A stretch of 64,000 nucleotides of DNA from Roseburia zhanii (GCF_014287635.1 NZ_JACOPH010000001.1:62001-126000); one strand, 5' to 3'; positions 18,152 through 27,037 are shown, counted from the first letter of the stretch. A program made the numbers and translations. The notes: generated from the sequence alone by a model not told the origin.

Positions 18152-18320
18152 ATTGCCCCCGGCAGGGCGCAAGGGGACTTTTGATGGACGGTACGGCTGT
18201 CGAAAGTGCTTTTGCGTTACTTTTGACAAAAGTAACAAAACCGCCGTATCCGGCAAAAGTTTCTTAAATATTGCCATGTCTGGCGTAAATAAAAATTATG
18301 TGCCATATCTGGCACTCAAA
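18152..18320 (+). other. Probable origin of transfer region (oriT)
   Basis: A 190 bp gene-free stretch directly upstream of the MobV relaxase. It holds the inverted repeat GTTACTTTTGACAAAAGTAAC (18216-18236, nine-base arms around a GAC centre; listed here as the single 21-base palindrome GTTACTTTT-GAC-AAAAGTAAC), then two related small hairpins: GCCATGTCTGGC near 18274 and GTGCCATATCTGGCAC near 18300. MobV elements normally carry their nick site just upstream of the relaxase gene, which is the basis of the call; the exact nick site is not assigned. Confidence 0.5.
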
Positions 18321-18342
18321 CAGAAAAGAGGTGAGAAAATTT

Positions 18343-19758
18343 ATGATGAAACGAACAATCAGTGGCATGATCGGAGCCGGTTCACTGGCTCATAACAGAC
18401 GGGATTTTGTAGCAGAAAATGTAGATCCGGACAGAGTACAACTGAACATTTGTTATAAGAATGAGAATCTGAAGGAAGTTTATAAAGAGCTGTTTGACGA
18501 TGCGGTTGAGAGATACAATGTCGGGAAAAGAAAGAACCGGCAAATTGCAAATTATTATGAAAAAATCCGACAGGGCAAACAGGAGAAGCTGTTTCATGAA
18601 GTGATATTCCAGATAGGAAATCGTGAGGATATGGCGGTGGGAACGTCAGAAGGAAATCTGGCTGTAAAGGTACTGGACGAATATGTGAAAGACTTCCAGA
18701 AGCGGAATCCGACACTTCGGGTATTTAGCTGCTATCTGCATCAGGATGAAGCTACTCCACATCTGCATATTGACTTTGTACCTTATGTGACCAACTGGAA
18801 GGGAAAAGGAATGGATACCAGAGTTTCACTGAAACAGGCATTGAAAAGTCTTGGGTTTCAAGGTGGAAATAAGCATGATACAGAACTGAATCAGTGGATA
18901 AATCATGAAAAAGAAGTGCTGGCAGAAATTGCAATGCAGCATGGAATTGAATGGGAGCAGAAAGGTACACATGAAGAGCATCTGGATGTTTACAATTTCA
19001 AAAAGAAAGAGCGTAAGAAGGAAGTGCAGGAACTGGAACAGGAAAAAGAAAATCTGACAGCAGAGAATGAAGGTCTGACTTCTCAGATTGCGGACGCAAG
19101 GGCAGATATTAAGCTTCTGGAAGAAGAAAAAATTCAGTTCCAGAAAGATAAAGAAACAGCGGAAAGACGTGCTGAGAAAGCAGAAACAGAATTGAAAAAA
19201 CTGGAAGACAGAAGAGAATTTCTGCAACCGGTGATGGATAATGTCAGTAAGGAAATAAAAGAATATGGAATGGTCAAAACATTTTTACCGGAAGCTACAG
19301 CATTGGAACGTGCGGTAACTTACCGGGAAAAGAAAATCAAACCACTGTTTATTGAAATGAAAAACAAAATCGGTGCGATGGCTGCACAGGTGAAAGAACT
19401 CACAAGAGAAAGAGATAGTTGGAAAAGTAAGTTTCAGAAGAAAAGGCAAGAGCATGAAAAAACAAAAAAGAAACTGGCAGAAGTTCAGAAAGATTATCAG
19501 AAATTGTCTGGTGAGAAAGAAATACTGCAGGGAATTGCAGACAGATATAACCGACTTTTACGCATGTTGGGGAAAGATATGGTAGAAAGACTGGTGCAGG
19601 ACGATATCCGGATGCAGGCGGAACTTGAAGCGAAAAAGCAGAAAGCGCAGATGCCGAAAAAAATAAGTGATCGTATACCGTGGGCGAAAGAACGAAGTGA
19701 AGAACACAATGCACAAATTAAGAAGAATAAAGCAAAGTACAGAGGAATGGAGTTGTAA
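18343..19758 (+). CDS. MobV-family relaxase (Pre/Mob)
   Basis: A 471-residue protein starting at the ATG at 18343 (ribosome site AGAGGTGAG). The N-terminal ~190 residues form the relaxase domain: motif I around GAGSLAHNRRDF, and the metal-binding HUH-like motif HQDEATPHLHIDFVP near residue 150. It would nick oriT and lead the strand during mobilization, with transfer supplied by a co-resident conjugative element. Residues about 215-460 are a long heptad-rich coiled coil (many Glu/Lys/Gln), as usual in this family. It is followed four bases later by tnpV. Confidence 0.93.
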   Translation: MMKRTISGMIGAGSLAHNRRDFVAENVDPDRVQLNICYKNENLKEVYKELFDDAVERYNVGKRKNRQIANYYEKIRQGKQEKLFHEVIFQIGNREDMAVGTSEGNLAVKVLDEYVKDFQKRNPTLRVFSCYLHQDEATPHLHIDFVPYVTNWKGKGMDTRVSLKQALKSLGFQGGNKHDTELNQWINHEKEVLAEIAMQHGIEWEQKGTHEEHLDVYNFKKKERKKEVQELEQEKENLTAENEGLTSQIADARADIKLLEEEKIQFQKDKETAERRAEKAETELKKLEDRREFLQPVMDNVSKEIKEYGMVKTFLPEATALERAVTYREKKIKPLFIEMKNKIGAMAAQVKELTRERDSWKSKFQKKRQEHEKTKKKLAEVQKDYQKLSGEKEILQGIADRYNRLLRMLGKDMVERLVQDDIRMQAELEAKKQKAQMPKKISDRIPWAKERSEEHNAQIKKNKAKYRGMEL

Positions 19759-19762
19759 GAAT

Positions 19763-20137
19763 ATGAAGAAACAAATTTATGATGAAAAGAACGGACTGAG
19801 TTACACATTGCATGGAGATTATTATCTGCCGGATCTGGAAATCAATGAGGAAGAACCCACATATGGGAAATATGGAATAATGCGAAAACAGTTTTTGAAG
19901 GAACATAGGAGTGCCAGGTATCAGTATCTGGTACTGACCGGGAAACTGACGGAGCATTTGAATCAGGTCGATAAAGAGGTCAGAGAAAAGGTTGAAAAGC
20001 TAGTAGAGCAGATGGCTGAACAGTGGGGCGTGACGGAAGAACTGAAGATGCAGGATCAGATGGAATGGGTGAGGAGGATGAATAATATCAAAGCAACTGC
20101 TGAAGAAATAGTATATAAAAATATAATCTTTATGTAG
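19763..20137 (+). CDS. TnpV family transposon-encoded protein
   Basis: A 124-residue protein starting at the ATG at 19763, four bases after the relaxase stop. IYDEKNGLSYTLHGDYYLPD at the N terminus and QMEWVRRMNNI near the C terminus are hallmarks of TnpV, a small protein of unknown role common on Firmicute transposons. It is helical and highly charged. Co-transcription with the relaxase is likely. A hairpin at 20143-20171 follows. Confidence 0.85.
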   Translation: MKKQIYDEKNGLSYTLHGDYYLPDLEINEEEPTYGKYGIMRKQFLKEHRSARYQYLVLTGKLTEHLNQVDKEVREKVEKLVEQMAEQWGVTEELKMQDQMEWVRRMNNIKATAEEIVYKNIIFM

Positions 20138-20142
20138 GAGAG

Positions 20143-20171
20143 AGGCTGTCTGCAGGCGTTGTGGACAGCCT
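20143..20171 (+). terminator. Hairpin after tnpV
   Basis: AGGCTGTC (20143-20150) and GACAGCCT (20164-20171) pair perfectly. There is no clear T run, so it may be a weak terminator. It separates the mobilization genes from the convergent vsr gene. Confidence 0.5.
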
Positions 20172-20184
20172 ACTGTATAGGCGG

Positions 20185-20643
20185 TTATTCTTCGGATATA
20201 TCATAGTCAGTGGCTGTATCAGAAAATTTTGTATCCCAAATGGCTTCTTCAATGGCTTGTAAACACTCATCTGTATGTTTGGAAATGTCTTGCCCCCAGA
20301 AGTGAAGAACAGTATAGCCTAGGAATAGAAGTTTTTTATCATTTTCATAATCACGATTACGATTTCGCTCGATTTTTTTGATCCAAAAGTCTGGATTTTT
20401 CCCTTTTTCAAGCCGAAGCTTGAGAATTTCCCAATCCTTTCCGTGAAAAAATTCACTATCGCAAAAAATAGCAATTTTATATTTGGTAAGAACAATGTCA
20501 GGAGAACCAGGGAGAGCTTTATAATTTTTACGATAGCGATAACCTTTGTGCCATAGAGCTTTTCGGAGCAATAGTTCTATGGAAGTATCTTTACTGTGAA
20601 TCTTACGCATATTGTTTGAAACGGTAGCGGAATCACGCGACAT
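20185..20643 (-). CDS. vsr: Very short patch repair endonuclease
   Basis: A 152-residue protein; the start at 20643 (MSRDSATVSNNM) is chosen because it matches the family N terminus and has AGAAGGT upstream. Vsr nicks DNA 5' of T:G mismatches that arise when 5-methylcytosine deaminates, starting repair back to C:G. The nuclease core is visible: GYRYRKNYKALPGSPDIVL, with the catalytic Asp in PDIV, and IAIFCDSEFFHG. It lies divergently beside a C5 methyltransferase gene, the usual arrangement, and protects that enzyme's target sites from mutation. Confidence 0.93.
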   Translation of the reverse strand: MSRDSATVSNNMRKIHSKDTSIELLLRKALWHKGYRYRKNYKALPGSPDIVLTKYKIAIFCDSEFFHGKDWEILKLRLEKGKNPDFWIKKIERNRNRDYENDKKLLFLGYTVLHFWGQDISKHTDECLQAIEEAIWDTKFSDTATDYDISEE

Positions 20644-20824
20644 ATAGGTACCTTCTTTCTGCCCGAACTGATGAGAATATATTATCAAAAAACAGGAGAA
20701 ATAGCAAACGGGTTAAGAAACATATAAGAGGAAATCTAACGATATGGTGAGAAAATTGCTTGTTGCTAATTGTAGTATATGATAAAATATGAGTTGTACT
20801 ATTTTTGATTTTGGAGGAATTTTA

Positions 20825-22057
20825 ATGGCGATTTGTTATGACAAATTATGGAAATTACTGATAGATAAAAAAATGAACCGCACAGAATTGAAGGAAGCGT
20901 CAGGAATAAGTTTTAATGTGTTAGCTCGATTAGGAAAGAATGAGCCAGTTTCATTTGAATCAATAGAAAAAATATGTTTTACATTAAATTGCAAGATAGA
21001 AGATGTTGTAGAGATACAAAAAGAAGAACCAAAACAAATCGATAGTGATGCATTTACAACCATAGAATTGTTTGCGGGAGCTGGCGGTTTGGCTTTAGGG
21101 ATAGAAAAAGCTGGATTTGAACCATTGGGACTAATAGAGTTTGATAAAGATGCTGCAGAATCTTTAAAGATCAATAGGTCGAACTGGAGAGTTATTCATG
21201 ATGATATAGCTAATATATCTTGTTTGGATTTGGAAGAGTATTTTGGCATAAAAAAAGGAGATCTGGATTTATTATCGGGAGGGGCACCGTGTCAGGCTTT
21301 TTCATATGCTGGAAAAAGATTAGGACTCGAAGATGCGAGAGGAACACTTTTTTATCACTATGCAACTTTTTTACAGAAATTACAGCCAAAGATGTTTTTA
21401 TTTGAAAATGTGCGAGGCTTGCTGACTCATGATAAAGGAAGAACATATGCAACGATAACAAATATTTTTGAACAGGCGGGATATACCATTCAGAAAAAAG
21501 TTTTAAATGCGTGGGATTTTGGTGTGCCACAGAAGAGAGAGAGACTAATCACTGTTGGAATTAGAAATGATTTAGTGGGAAAAGTTTCATTCTCATTTCC
21601 AAAAGAACATGATTATAAGCCTGTTTTGAGAGATGTTTTATTGGATTGTCCAGAAGGGCCAGGAGTACCATATGGAGAAAATAAAAGAAAAATATTTGAA
21701 TTAGTTCCACCTGGAGGATATTGGAGAGATATTGATCCAGAGATTGCAAAAGCATATATGAAAAGCTGTTGGGATATGGAAGGCGGAAGAACAGGAATTC
21801 TTAGGAGAATGAGTCTGGATGAACCATCATTGACGGTATTGACTTCACCGTCTCAGAAGCAAACAGAAAGATGTCATCCATTGGAAGCAAGACCGTTTAC
21901 AGTACGTGAGAATGCAAGATGTCAAACATTTCCGGATGAATGGCAGTTTTGTGGAAGTGTTCAATCTCAGTATAAACAGGTTGGAAATGCTGTTCCTGTC
22001 AACTTAGCATATGAAATTGGGTTGGAGATACATAAATCATTAGAGGGGGTAAAATAA
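20825..22057 (+). CDS. C5-cytosine DNA methyltransferase with fused N-terminal HTH
   Basis: A 410-residue protein starting at the ATG at 20825 behind TTGGAGG. Residues 1-65 form a Cro/C1-like helix-turn-helix (LWKLLIDKKMNRTELKEASG). Residues 75-410 are the methyltransferase: motif I LFAGAGGLALG, motif IV GGAPCQAFS with the catalytic Cys, motif VI ENVRG, motif VIII QKRER and motif X QVGNAVP. It should protect host DNA against the adjoining endonuclease. An HTH fused to a C5 methyltransferase is known from enzymes that repress their own promoter (for example M.EcoRII and M.SsoII), so autoregulation is likely. The stop abuts the endonuclease ATG. Confidence 0.95.
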   Translation: MAICYDKLWKLLIDKKMNRTELKEASGISFNVLARLGKNEPVSFESIEKICFTLNCKIEDVVEIQKEEPKQIDSDAFTTIELFAGAGGLALGIEKAGFEPLGLIEFDKDAAESLKINRSNWRVIHDDIANISCLDLEEYFGIKKGDLDLLSGGAPCQAFSYAGKRLGLEDARGTLFYHYATFLQKLQPKMFLFENVRGLLTHDKGRTYATITNIFEQAGYTIQKKVLNAWDFGVPQKRERLITVGIRNDLVGKVSFSFPKEHDYKPVLRDVLLDCPEGPGVPYGENKRKIFELVPPGGYWRDIDPEIAKAYMKSCWDMEGGRTGILRRMSLDEPSLTVLTSPSQKQTERCHPLEARPFTVRENARCQTFPDEWQFCGSVQSQYKQVGNAVPVNLAYEIGLEIHKSLEGVK

Positions 22058-22936
22058 ATGGCGTGGAATTTAGATTTTATATCAGAAGAAGATTTTAAGA
22101 AGCATGTGCGTGCAACGATTATGAAATATGGAGAAAAGCTAGAATCGTATGATTTGAAGCGATTCAACAGTAATCTGATTGATCCAATCAAGCTGATTTT
22201 TGATAAATCGGTATATCGTACAAGCTGGGAGGAAATTGTAAATAATGAAATTTTCCGGCAGAGAGATAAGTCTAATAATAATGATATAGGATATTTTCAT
22301 CAAAATATTTTTTCGTATTTCAAAGGTTGCGAAGTCCCACAGGCAGGGTGGGATGTTATTTACAGAAATCCAGATGGAATACAAATGCCAGACGGAGATA
22401 TTGTACATACAATATATGTGGAAATGAAAAACAAACACAATACTATGAATTCTGCATCTTCCGCAAAAACATATATAAAAATGCAAGGACAGATTCTGGA
22501 GGACGATGATTGTGCGTGTCTGTTGGTTGAAGCAATTGCAAAGAAATCACAGAATATAAAATGGTCAACAAAAGTGGATGGGAAAAATGTACAGCATAGA
22601 TTGATTCGCCGTGTAAGCATGGATCAGTTTTATGCAATTCTTACTGGTGAAGAAGATGCATTTTATAAGATGTGTATGGCGTTGCCAGAGGTGATTAATT
22701 CTGTTGTAAATGAAGAAGGCGGTGTAGAAGTACCACACGATACGGTTATTGATGAATTGAGAAAAGTGGCATCATTGTATGGTGATGAAAACGACGAGCT
22801 GTCTATGGCAATGGCTGTATATATGCTTGGATTCAATACGTATATGGGATTTGGTGACAAAATCCGTGGAGAATTAGGAGAAGATAAAGATGGAATGCTG
22901 AAACGGATTTATGAATATGTGAAACGGTTAAAATAG
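22058..22936 (+). CDS. Eco47II-family type II restriction endonuclease
   Basis: A 292-residue protein whose ATG at 22058 directly follows the methyltransferase stop, with AGAGGGGG as ribosome site. The sequence MAWNLDFISEEDFKKHV, the DPIKLIFDK stretch and NNNDIGYFHQNIF resemble the Eco47II endonuclease family. A PD-(D/E)xK-like site is suggested by IYVEMKNKHNTMN. Eco47II cuts GGNCC; whether this enzyme shares that target is inference from family membership only. It forms a type II system with the upstream methyltransferase. Confidence 0.85.
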   Translation: MAWNLDFISEEDFKKHVRATIMKYGEKLESYDLKRFNSNLIDPIKLIFDKSVYRTSWEEIVNNEIFRQRDKSNNNDIGYFHQNIFSYFKGCEVPQAGWDVIYRNPDGIQMPDGDIVHTIYVEMKNKHNTMNSASSAKTYIKMQGQILEDDDCACLLVEAIAKKSQNIKWSTKVDGKNVQHRLIRRVSMDQFYAILTGEEDAFYKMCMALPEVINSVVNEEGGVEVPHDTVIDELRKVASLYGDENDELSMAMAVYMLGFNTYMGFGDKIRGELGEDKDGMLKRIYEYVKRLK

Positions 22937-22975
22937 AATTGAAAAATGAAAATAGATAATTACGAAGGAAAAAAT

Positions 22976-24739
22976 ATGGACAAAGAAATTGATACTATAA
23001 AAAATATGAAAGAAAATGGTGCATTTAAGAAGTATATTGAGTACATAGTATTCCCTTATTATAAGAATTTAGTTCCAGGAACAAAAATTAATCTGGAATT
23101 TCCAATAACAATATTGGTAGGGAAGAATGGATCAGGAAAAAGTTCAACTTTACATGCTTTATATGGTGCGCCTTATTGGAAAACATGTGCAGATTTTTGG
23201 TTTTCTACAGAAGTAGATCCTATAGAAGAAACTGGTGGAGAGGGAAAAAATAGATTTTTCTATGGCTATCGGGAAGATAAACAATCAGAAATAAAAGAAG
23301 TAATGAAAACTCGAATGAGAAGAGGATCTAAAACAAAAGAAGAAGATCCCGATTATTGGGAAACCTCAAAACCAATAAAAAAGGATGGGATGACTGCACA
23401 GACAAGAAATGATCCTGTAAAGAAAGAAGTTGTATATTTAGACTTTAGAGCAGAAGTAAGTGCATTTGATAAAATATTCCATTTTGCCAAAGGAGACATT
23501 TCGGGTAAAAAGGATTTGCTAAGAAAACGTTCGAAGTATTTGAATAGACTGTTTAATGGAGAAGCAATGCGTTTCCCAGGGGCTCCAGATGAAAAAGTAG
23601 GTGTTGTTAAAGAACTCAATGATGAAATGAAAAAGAAAATCAGTTCTATTCTGGGTAAAGAGTATGTGAGTATTAAAGTTGCTGAACATTCATTGTTTAA
23701 AAATCCAGGTACATCAATTTATGTAAAAACAAAACTATCATCAAGATATTCGGAAGCTAATGCTGGAAGTGGAGAAGTTGCTGTAATTCAGTTGGTAAAA
23801 AAGATTGAAGAAGCGCAAGAATATAGTTTGATTCTTTTGGATGAGCCAGAAGTCTCAATTCATCCGGGAGCACAGGAAAAACTCAAAGAGTATTTACTAG
23901 AAGTAACAAAGAGAAAAAAATTACAGGTAGTTATATCTTCGCATTCGCCTATATTGATTAGAGATATGCCATCAGAAGCGATTAAATTGTATATTACAAA
24001 TTCGCAGGGAAGATTTGAAGTGAAAGAAAATGTTGATTACAGAGAAGCATTTTATGATTTGGAAGATTGTGTATCTGATAAGAAAATAATATTTTGTGAA
24101 GATTTTGCAGCAAAAAATATTGTAGAGCAAGTATTGAAAAGAATGGATAAAACTCAATATTTTGATGTGGAATTTAATCCGGGTGGTGAAAAAACATTAC
24201 TTACAAAATATTTGCCAACATTTGTTACACATGATTTCTTTAAAGAAAGAGTATTTTTGGTATTAGATGGTGATATGCAAACGGATTACGTTTATAATGC
24301 AGAGGAATTGACTGTGAAACAAGAAAAAGATGTTTCATATATGAAAGAATGTGTGAAAAAAGCATACGGAGTGGATATTCAAGCATATGTTGATGGTGGA
24401 AATGGTGGAAAGCGAGAAGATCAGGAGATTGCTGCATATAAAGAGTATCTTAAATATTATACAGATAGTGTATTTTACTTGCCAAGTAAATCTATACCAG
24501 AAAAAATTTTACTGGAATCTCAATATGTAAAGCAGCAATATCCAAGTATAGTGAACGAAAAAGTAGATATTACGAATGACAATGCGAAAAAGATATTTGC
24601 GACCATTTCAGAAGCAGATTATGGAAACGAAGAGCATATAAATGATCTTATACAAAAGCTGGCATATAAATGGAGCATGGAAGATAGCTCAAATAAGAAA
24701 AGGGTGGAAGAAATTGTAAATGAAATATATAAGAAATAA
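22976..24739 (+). CDS. OLD-like AAA ATPase with C-terminal TOPRIM-like domain
   Basis: About 587 residues from the ATG at 22976 (GAAGGA upstream); an ATG at 22946 is also open. The N-terminal ABC-type ATPase has Walker A GKNGSGKSS (about residues 49-57), Walker B LILLDEPEVSIHPGA and a switch SSHSPILIRDMP. The C-terminal region has IIFCED and FLVLDGDMQTD, resembling the acidic residues of a TOPRIM nuclease, as in OLD-family defence proteins. It sits between a restriction endonuclease and a second methyltransferase, so it is either an extra defence nuclease or part of a composite restriction system. No known gene name is assigned. Confidence 0.8.
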   Translation: MDKEIDTIKNMKENGAFKKYIEYIVFPYYKNLVPGTKINLEFPITILVGKNGSGKSSTLHALYGAPYWKTCADFWFSTEVDPIEETGGEGKNRFFYGYREDKQSEIKEVMKTRMRRGSKTKEEDPDYWETSKPIKKDGMTAQTRNDPVKKEVVYLDFRAEVSAFDKIFHFAKGDISGKKDLLRKRSKYLNRLFNGEAMRFPGAPDEKVGVVKELNDEMKKKISSILGKEYVSIKVAEHSLFKNPGTSIYVKTKLSSRYSEANAGSGEVAVIQLVKKIEEAQEYSLILLDEPEVSIHPGAQEKLKEYLLEVTKRKKLQVVISSHSPILIRDMPSEAIKLYITNSQGRFEVKENVDYREAFYDLEDCVSDKKIIFCEDFAAKNIVEQVLKRMDKTQYFDVEFNPGGEKTLLTKYLPTFVTHDFFKERVFLVLDGDMQTDYVYNAEELTVKQEKDVSYMKECVKKAYGVDIQAYVDGGNGGKREDQEIAAYKEYLKYYTDSVFYLPSKSIPEKILLESQYVKQQYPSIVNEKVDITNDNAKKIFATISEADYGNEEHINDLIQKLAYKWSMEDSSNKKRVEEIVNEIYKK

Positions 24740-24759
24740 GTATAGAGGTGGTAACATTT

Positions 24760-25887
24760 ATGAAATTCAAAGCGATTGATCTGTTTTGCGGAGCGGGTGG
24801 ACTATCGACAGGATTGAAGAAAAGTGGATTCAGATTATGCTTGGGTGTAGATATTGATGAAAAAGCTTTGAAAACATATAAATGTAATTTGAAACGCACT
24901 AAAGTATTGAAAGAAGATATAAAAAAAGTTACTGGAGAAAAAATAACTGAATTAACTGGAATAAATAGGCGTGATAACTTTTTACTTGCGGGTTGTCCGC
25001 CATGTCAGGGTTTTTCAAGTTTAGGAAAAAGAGATGCCAATGATGAAAAGAATGAATTAGTATATGAATATATTAGAATAATAAATGAATTGGAACCTTC
25101 CTTTATTTTAATGGAGAATGTTCCAGGAATGTCTACTGGGGTTGGTAAAGAAATATTTAAAAATGTAGTAAAAGAACTAGAAGAAAATTATCATGTTGAG
25201 TATGCCACGTTAAATGCTGCGGATTTTGGTGTGCCACAAATACGAAAACGATTGGTGTTGCATGGAATACGTAATGATGTATATGATAATTTAGGATTAG
25301 ATAAAGAAAAACAAAAAATATTACCGAAGCCGACTCATTCTAAAGAAAAAAAGAAAGGGTATAGAAAATGGGTAACTGTTCGAAAAGCGATATTTGATTT
25401 GCCAATACTAGGGGCTGGGGAAAGTTATGATGATAGTATAATAAAAAATCATAAAGCACGTAGTTTATCGGAAACAAATATTGAACGGTTGCAAGAAATC
25501 CGACTTCATGGAGGAAATCGTGAAATGATTTCGGAAGAATTACAACTTGAATGTCATAAAAAGGAAAATGTATCGTACACAGACACATATGGAATTATAG
25601 ATCCAGACAAGCCAGCACCTACAATTACTTCTGGCTGCACAATTATTTCAAAAGGGCGTTATTGTCACCCAACACAAAATAGAGGATTGTCTATACGTGA
25701 AGCAGCAAGATTACAATCTTTTGATGATAAATTTGAATTTCAGGGAAACATGGGCGAAATGAGTTTGCAAATAGGAAATGCGGTTCCTCCTAAATTAGCA
25801 CAGGCAAGCGGAAAGGTTATTATAAATTATATGGGATTATATGAGGATTATTTGGAAGCCCAGGCCAAGGGAGTGATAACACCATGA
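24760..25887 (+). CDS. Second C5-cytosine DNA methyltransferase
   Basis: A 375-residue protein starting at the ATG at 24760, 20 bp after the ATPase gene, with AGAGGTGG upstream. Motif I DLFCGAGGLSTG, motif IV GCPPCQGFS, motif VI MENVPGM, motif VIII PQIRKRLV and motif X QIGNAVPP are all present, so it should be active. It has no N-terminal HTH. Its target-recognition region (between motifs VIII and IX) looks unlike that of the first methyltransferase, suggesting a different target. No separate endonuclease is seen for it; the OLD-like protein upstream may be its partner. Confidence 0.93.
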   Translation: MKFKAIDLFCGAGGLSTGLKKSGFRLCLGVDIDEKALKTYKCNLKRTKVLKEDIKKVTGEKITELTGINRRDNFLLAGCPPCQGFSSLGKRDANDEKNELVYEYIRIINELEPSFILMENVPGMSTGVGKEIFKNVVKELEENYHVEYATLNAADFGVPQIRKRLVLHGIRNDVYDNLGLDKEKQKILPKPTHSKEKKKGYRKWVTVRKAIFDLPILGAGESYDDSIIKNHKARSLSETNIERLQEIRLHGGNREMISEELQLECHKKENVSYTDTYGIIDPDKPAPTITSGCTIISKGRYCHPTQNRGLSIREAARLQSFDDKFEFQGNMGEMSLQIGNAVPPKLAQASGKVIINYMGLYEDYLEAQAKGVITP

Positions 25888-25993
25888 TAACAAAATCCCC
25901 AAAAACCACACGGACACAACGGAAAATCTGGATTTTCCCACACAAATTACACGAAAAATCACCATTTGTACACCGCAATACACCGGTCTGATA

Positions 25994-26049
25994 TCGTGAA
26001 GGTGGACGTACTGTAGGATCAGGACGTGTTGCTACAATCATCGAGTAAT
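25994..26049 (+). repeat. Right attachment site (attR), displaced copy of the tuf 3' end
   Basis: Perfect 56 bp copy of 12904-12959. It contains the last tuf codons and stop but no upstream coding sequence, so it is the displaced chromosomal 3' end. The 106 bp between the last element gene and this site hold no gene. Confidence 0.93.
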
Positions 26050-26067
26050 CGAAAATAGCTTAAAATC

Positions 26068-26097
26068 AAGGGCTTCCGTTATTGGAAGTCCTTTTTT
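26068..26097 (+). terminator. Original tuf terminator, displaced by the insertion
   Basis: AAGGGCTTCC and GGAAGTCCTT around GTTATT, followed by Ts. It directly follows the displaced tuf end at 26049, as expected of the pre-insertion locus. Confidence 0.8.
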
Positions 26098-26206
26098 GAT
26101 ACTAATTTGGTACTAATAATTCCCAATCCATAGCCGCCACAATAAATATTATGCTAAAATACAATAAAACCCCTACAGCAATGAACGAACCACAGAAAGG
26201 ACCACC

Positions 26207-27037
26207 ATGCAGATTATAGACATAACAAACTTAAATATTCCGGAACTCACAATCTACACAGAACTTTCCGAGAAGCAGCTTGCAACGATTTACGAACCAA
26301 AACAGGGATTGTTTATCGCTGAGAGCCCAAAGGTGATTGAAAGAGCATTAGATGGCGGATATGAAGCAGTATCTTTTTTGGCAGAGAGAGGTCAGCTTAC
26401 ACAGGCAGAGGGAATTTTCAAGCGTATGGGAGATATTCCGGTCTATGTTGCAGAAGACGAAGTGTTATCGAAACTTACGGGCTATCATCTGACAAGAGGA
26501 CTCTGGTGCGCAATGCGCCGAAAAACGCTGCCGACAGTGGAAGAAGTCTGTCAGGGAGCAAAACGTATAGCAATCTTAGAAGAAGTGGTCAACCCGACAA
26601 ATGTAGGGGCATTGTTCCGATGTGCAGCGGCACTTGGCATGGATGCAGTGATCCTGACAGGTGGTTGCAGTGATCCTCTTTACCGGCGTGCAAGCCGTGT
26701 CAGTATGGGAACCGTATTTCAGATACCATGGATGGTGTTGCCAAAGGATGATGGGATATGGCCTAGACAGACAATTTACGAATTAGAGCAACTGGGATTT
26801 AAGACTGTTGCAATGGCATTAAAAGAAGACAGCGTAGGCATCGATGATCCACAGTTAAATAGTGAAAAGAAACTGGCAGTCATACTAGGCACAGAGGGCG
26901 ATGGACTTTCATCTGATACGATCGCAGACTGTGATTATACAGTTATGATCCCGATGTCACATGGAGTAGATTCACTCAATGTTGCGGCAGCCGGAGCAGT
27001 CACTTTTTGGCAGCTTGGAAATCATAGGGCAGATTAG
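26207..27037 (+). CDS. TrmH/SpoU family RNA 2'-O-methyltransferase
   Basis: A 276-residue protein with ATG at 26207; AAAGGACCACC is upstream. The C-terminal two thirds form the knotted SPOUT domain with all three family motifs: NPTNVGALFRCAAALG, LGTEGDGLS and IPMSHGVDSLNVAAAG. The N-terminal part (about 1-105) is a substrate-binding extension like those of rRNA-modifying members. It would methylate a ribose in rRNA or tRNA using S-adenosylmethionine; the exact nucleotide cannot be told. Confidence 0.92.
   Translation: MQIIDITNLNIPELTIYTELSEKQLATIYEPKQGLFIAESPKVIERALDGGYEAVSFLAERGQLTQAEGIFKRMGDIPVYVAEDEVLSKLTGYHLTRGLWCAMRRKTLPTVEEVCQGAKRIAILEEVVNPTNVGALFRCAAALGMDAVILTGGCSDPLYRRASRVSMGTVFQIPWMVLPKDDGIWPRQTIYELEQLGFKTVAMALKEDSVGIDDPQLNSEKKLAVILGTEGDGLSSDTIADCDYTVMIPMSHGVDSLNVAAAGAVTFWQLGNHRAD

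Larger units (their letters stand above)
12904..26049. mobile_element. 13.1 kb integrative mobilizable element in the 3' end of tuf
   Basis: Bounded by the perfect 56 bp direct repeat at 12904-12959 and 25994-26049. Contents in order: terminator, permuted tRNA-like RNA gene, XRE repressor, small HTH (excisionase-like) gene, tyrosine integrase, two tiny genes, CHC2 primase, VapE helicase-like protein, inverted iterons, DUF5348-like protein, probable oriT, MobV relaxase, TnpV, then a restriction-modification module. There is a relaxase but no type IV secretion system, so the element would need a helper for transfer. The defence module from about 20700 is visibly richer in A+T than the replication/mobilization part, suggesting it is separately acquired cargo. 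Confidence 0.9.

Noticed and set aside
18046..18395. Frames 18046-18267 and 18126-18395 as genes
   Set aside because: They lack ribosome sites and overlap the DUF5348-like gene, the oriT region and the relaxase start.
26097..26130. Words TACTAAT / GGTACTAAT just right of attR as a remnant attachment site
   Set aside because: The repeat is too short and no second flanking copy was found.
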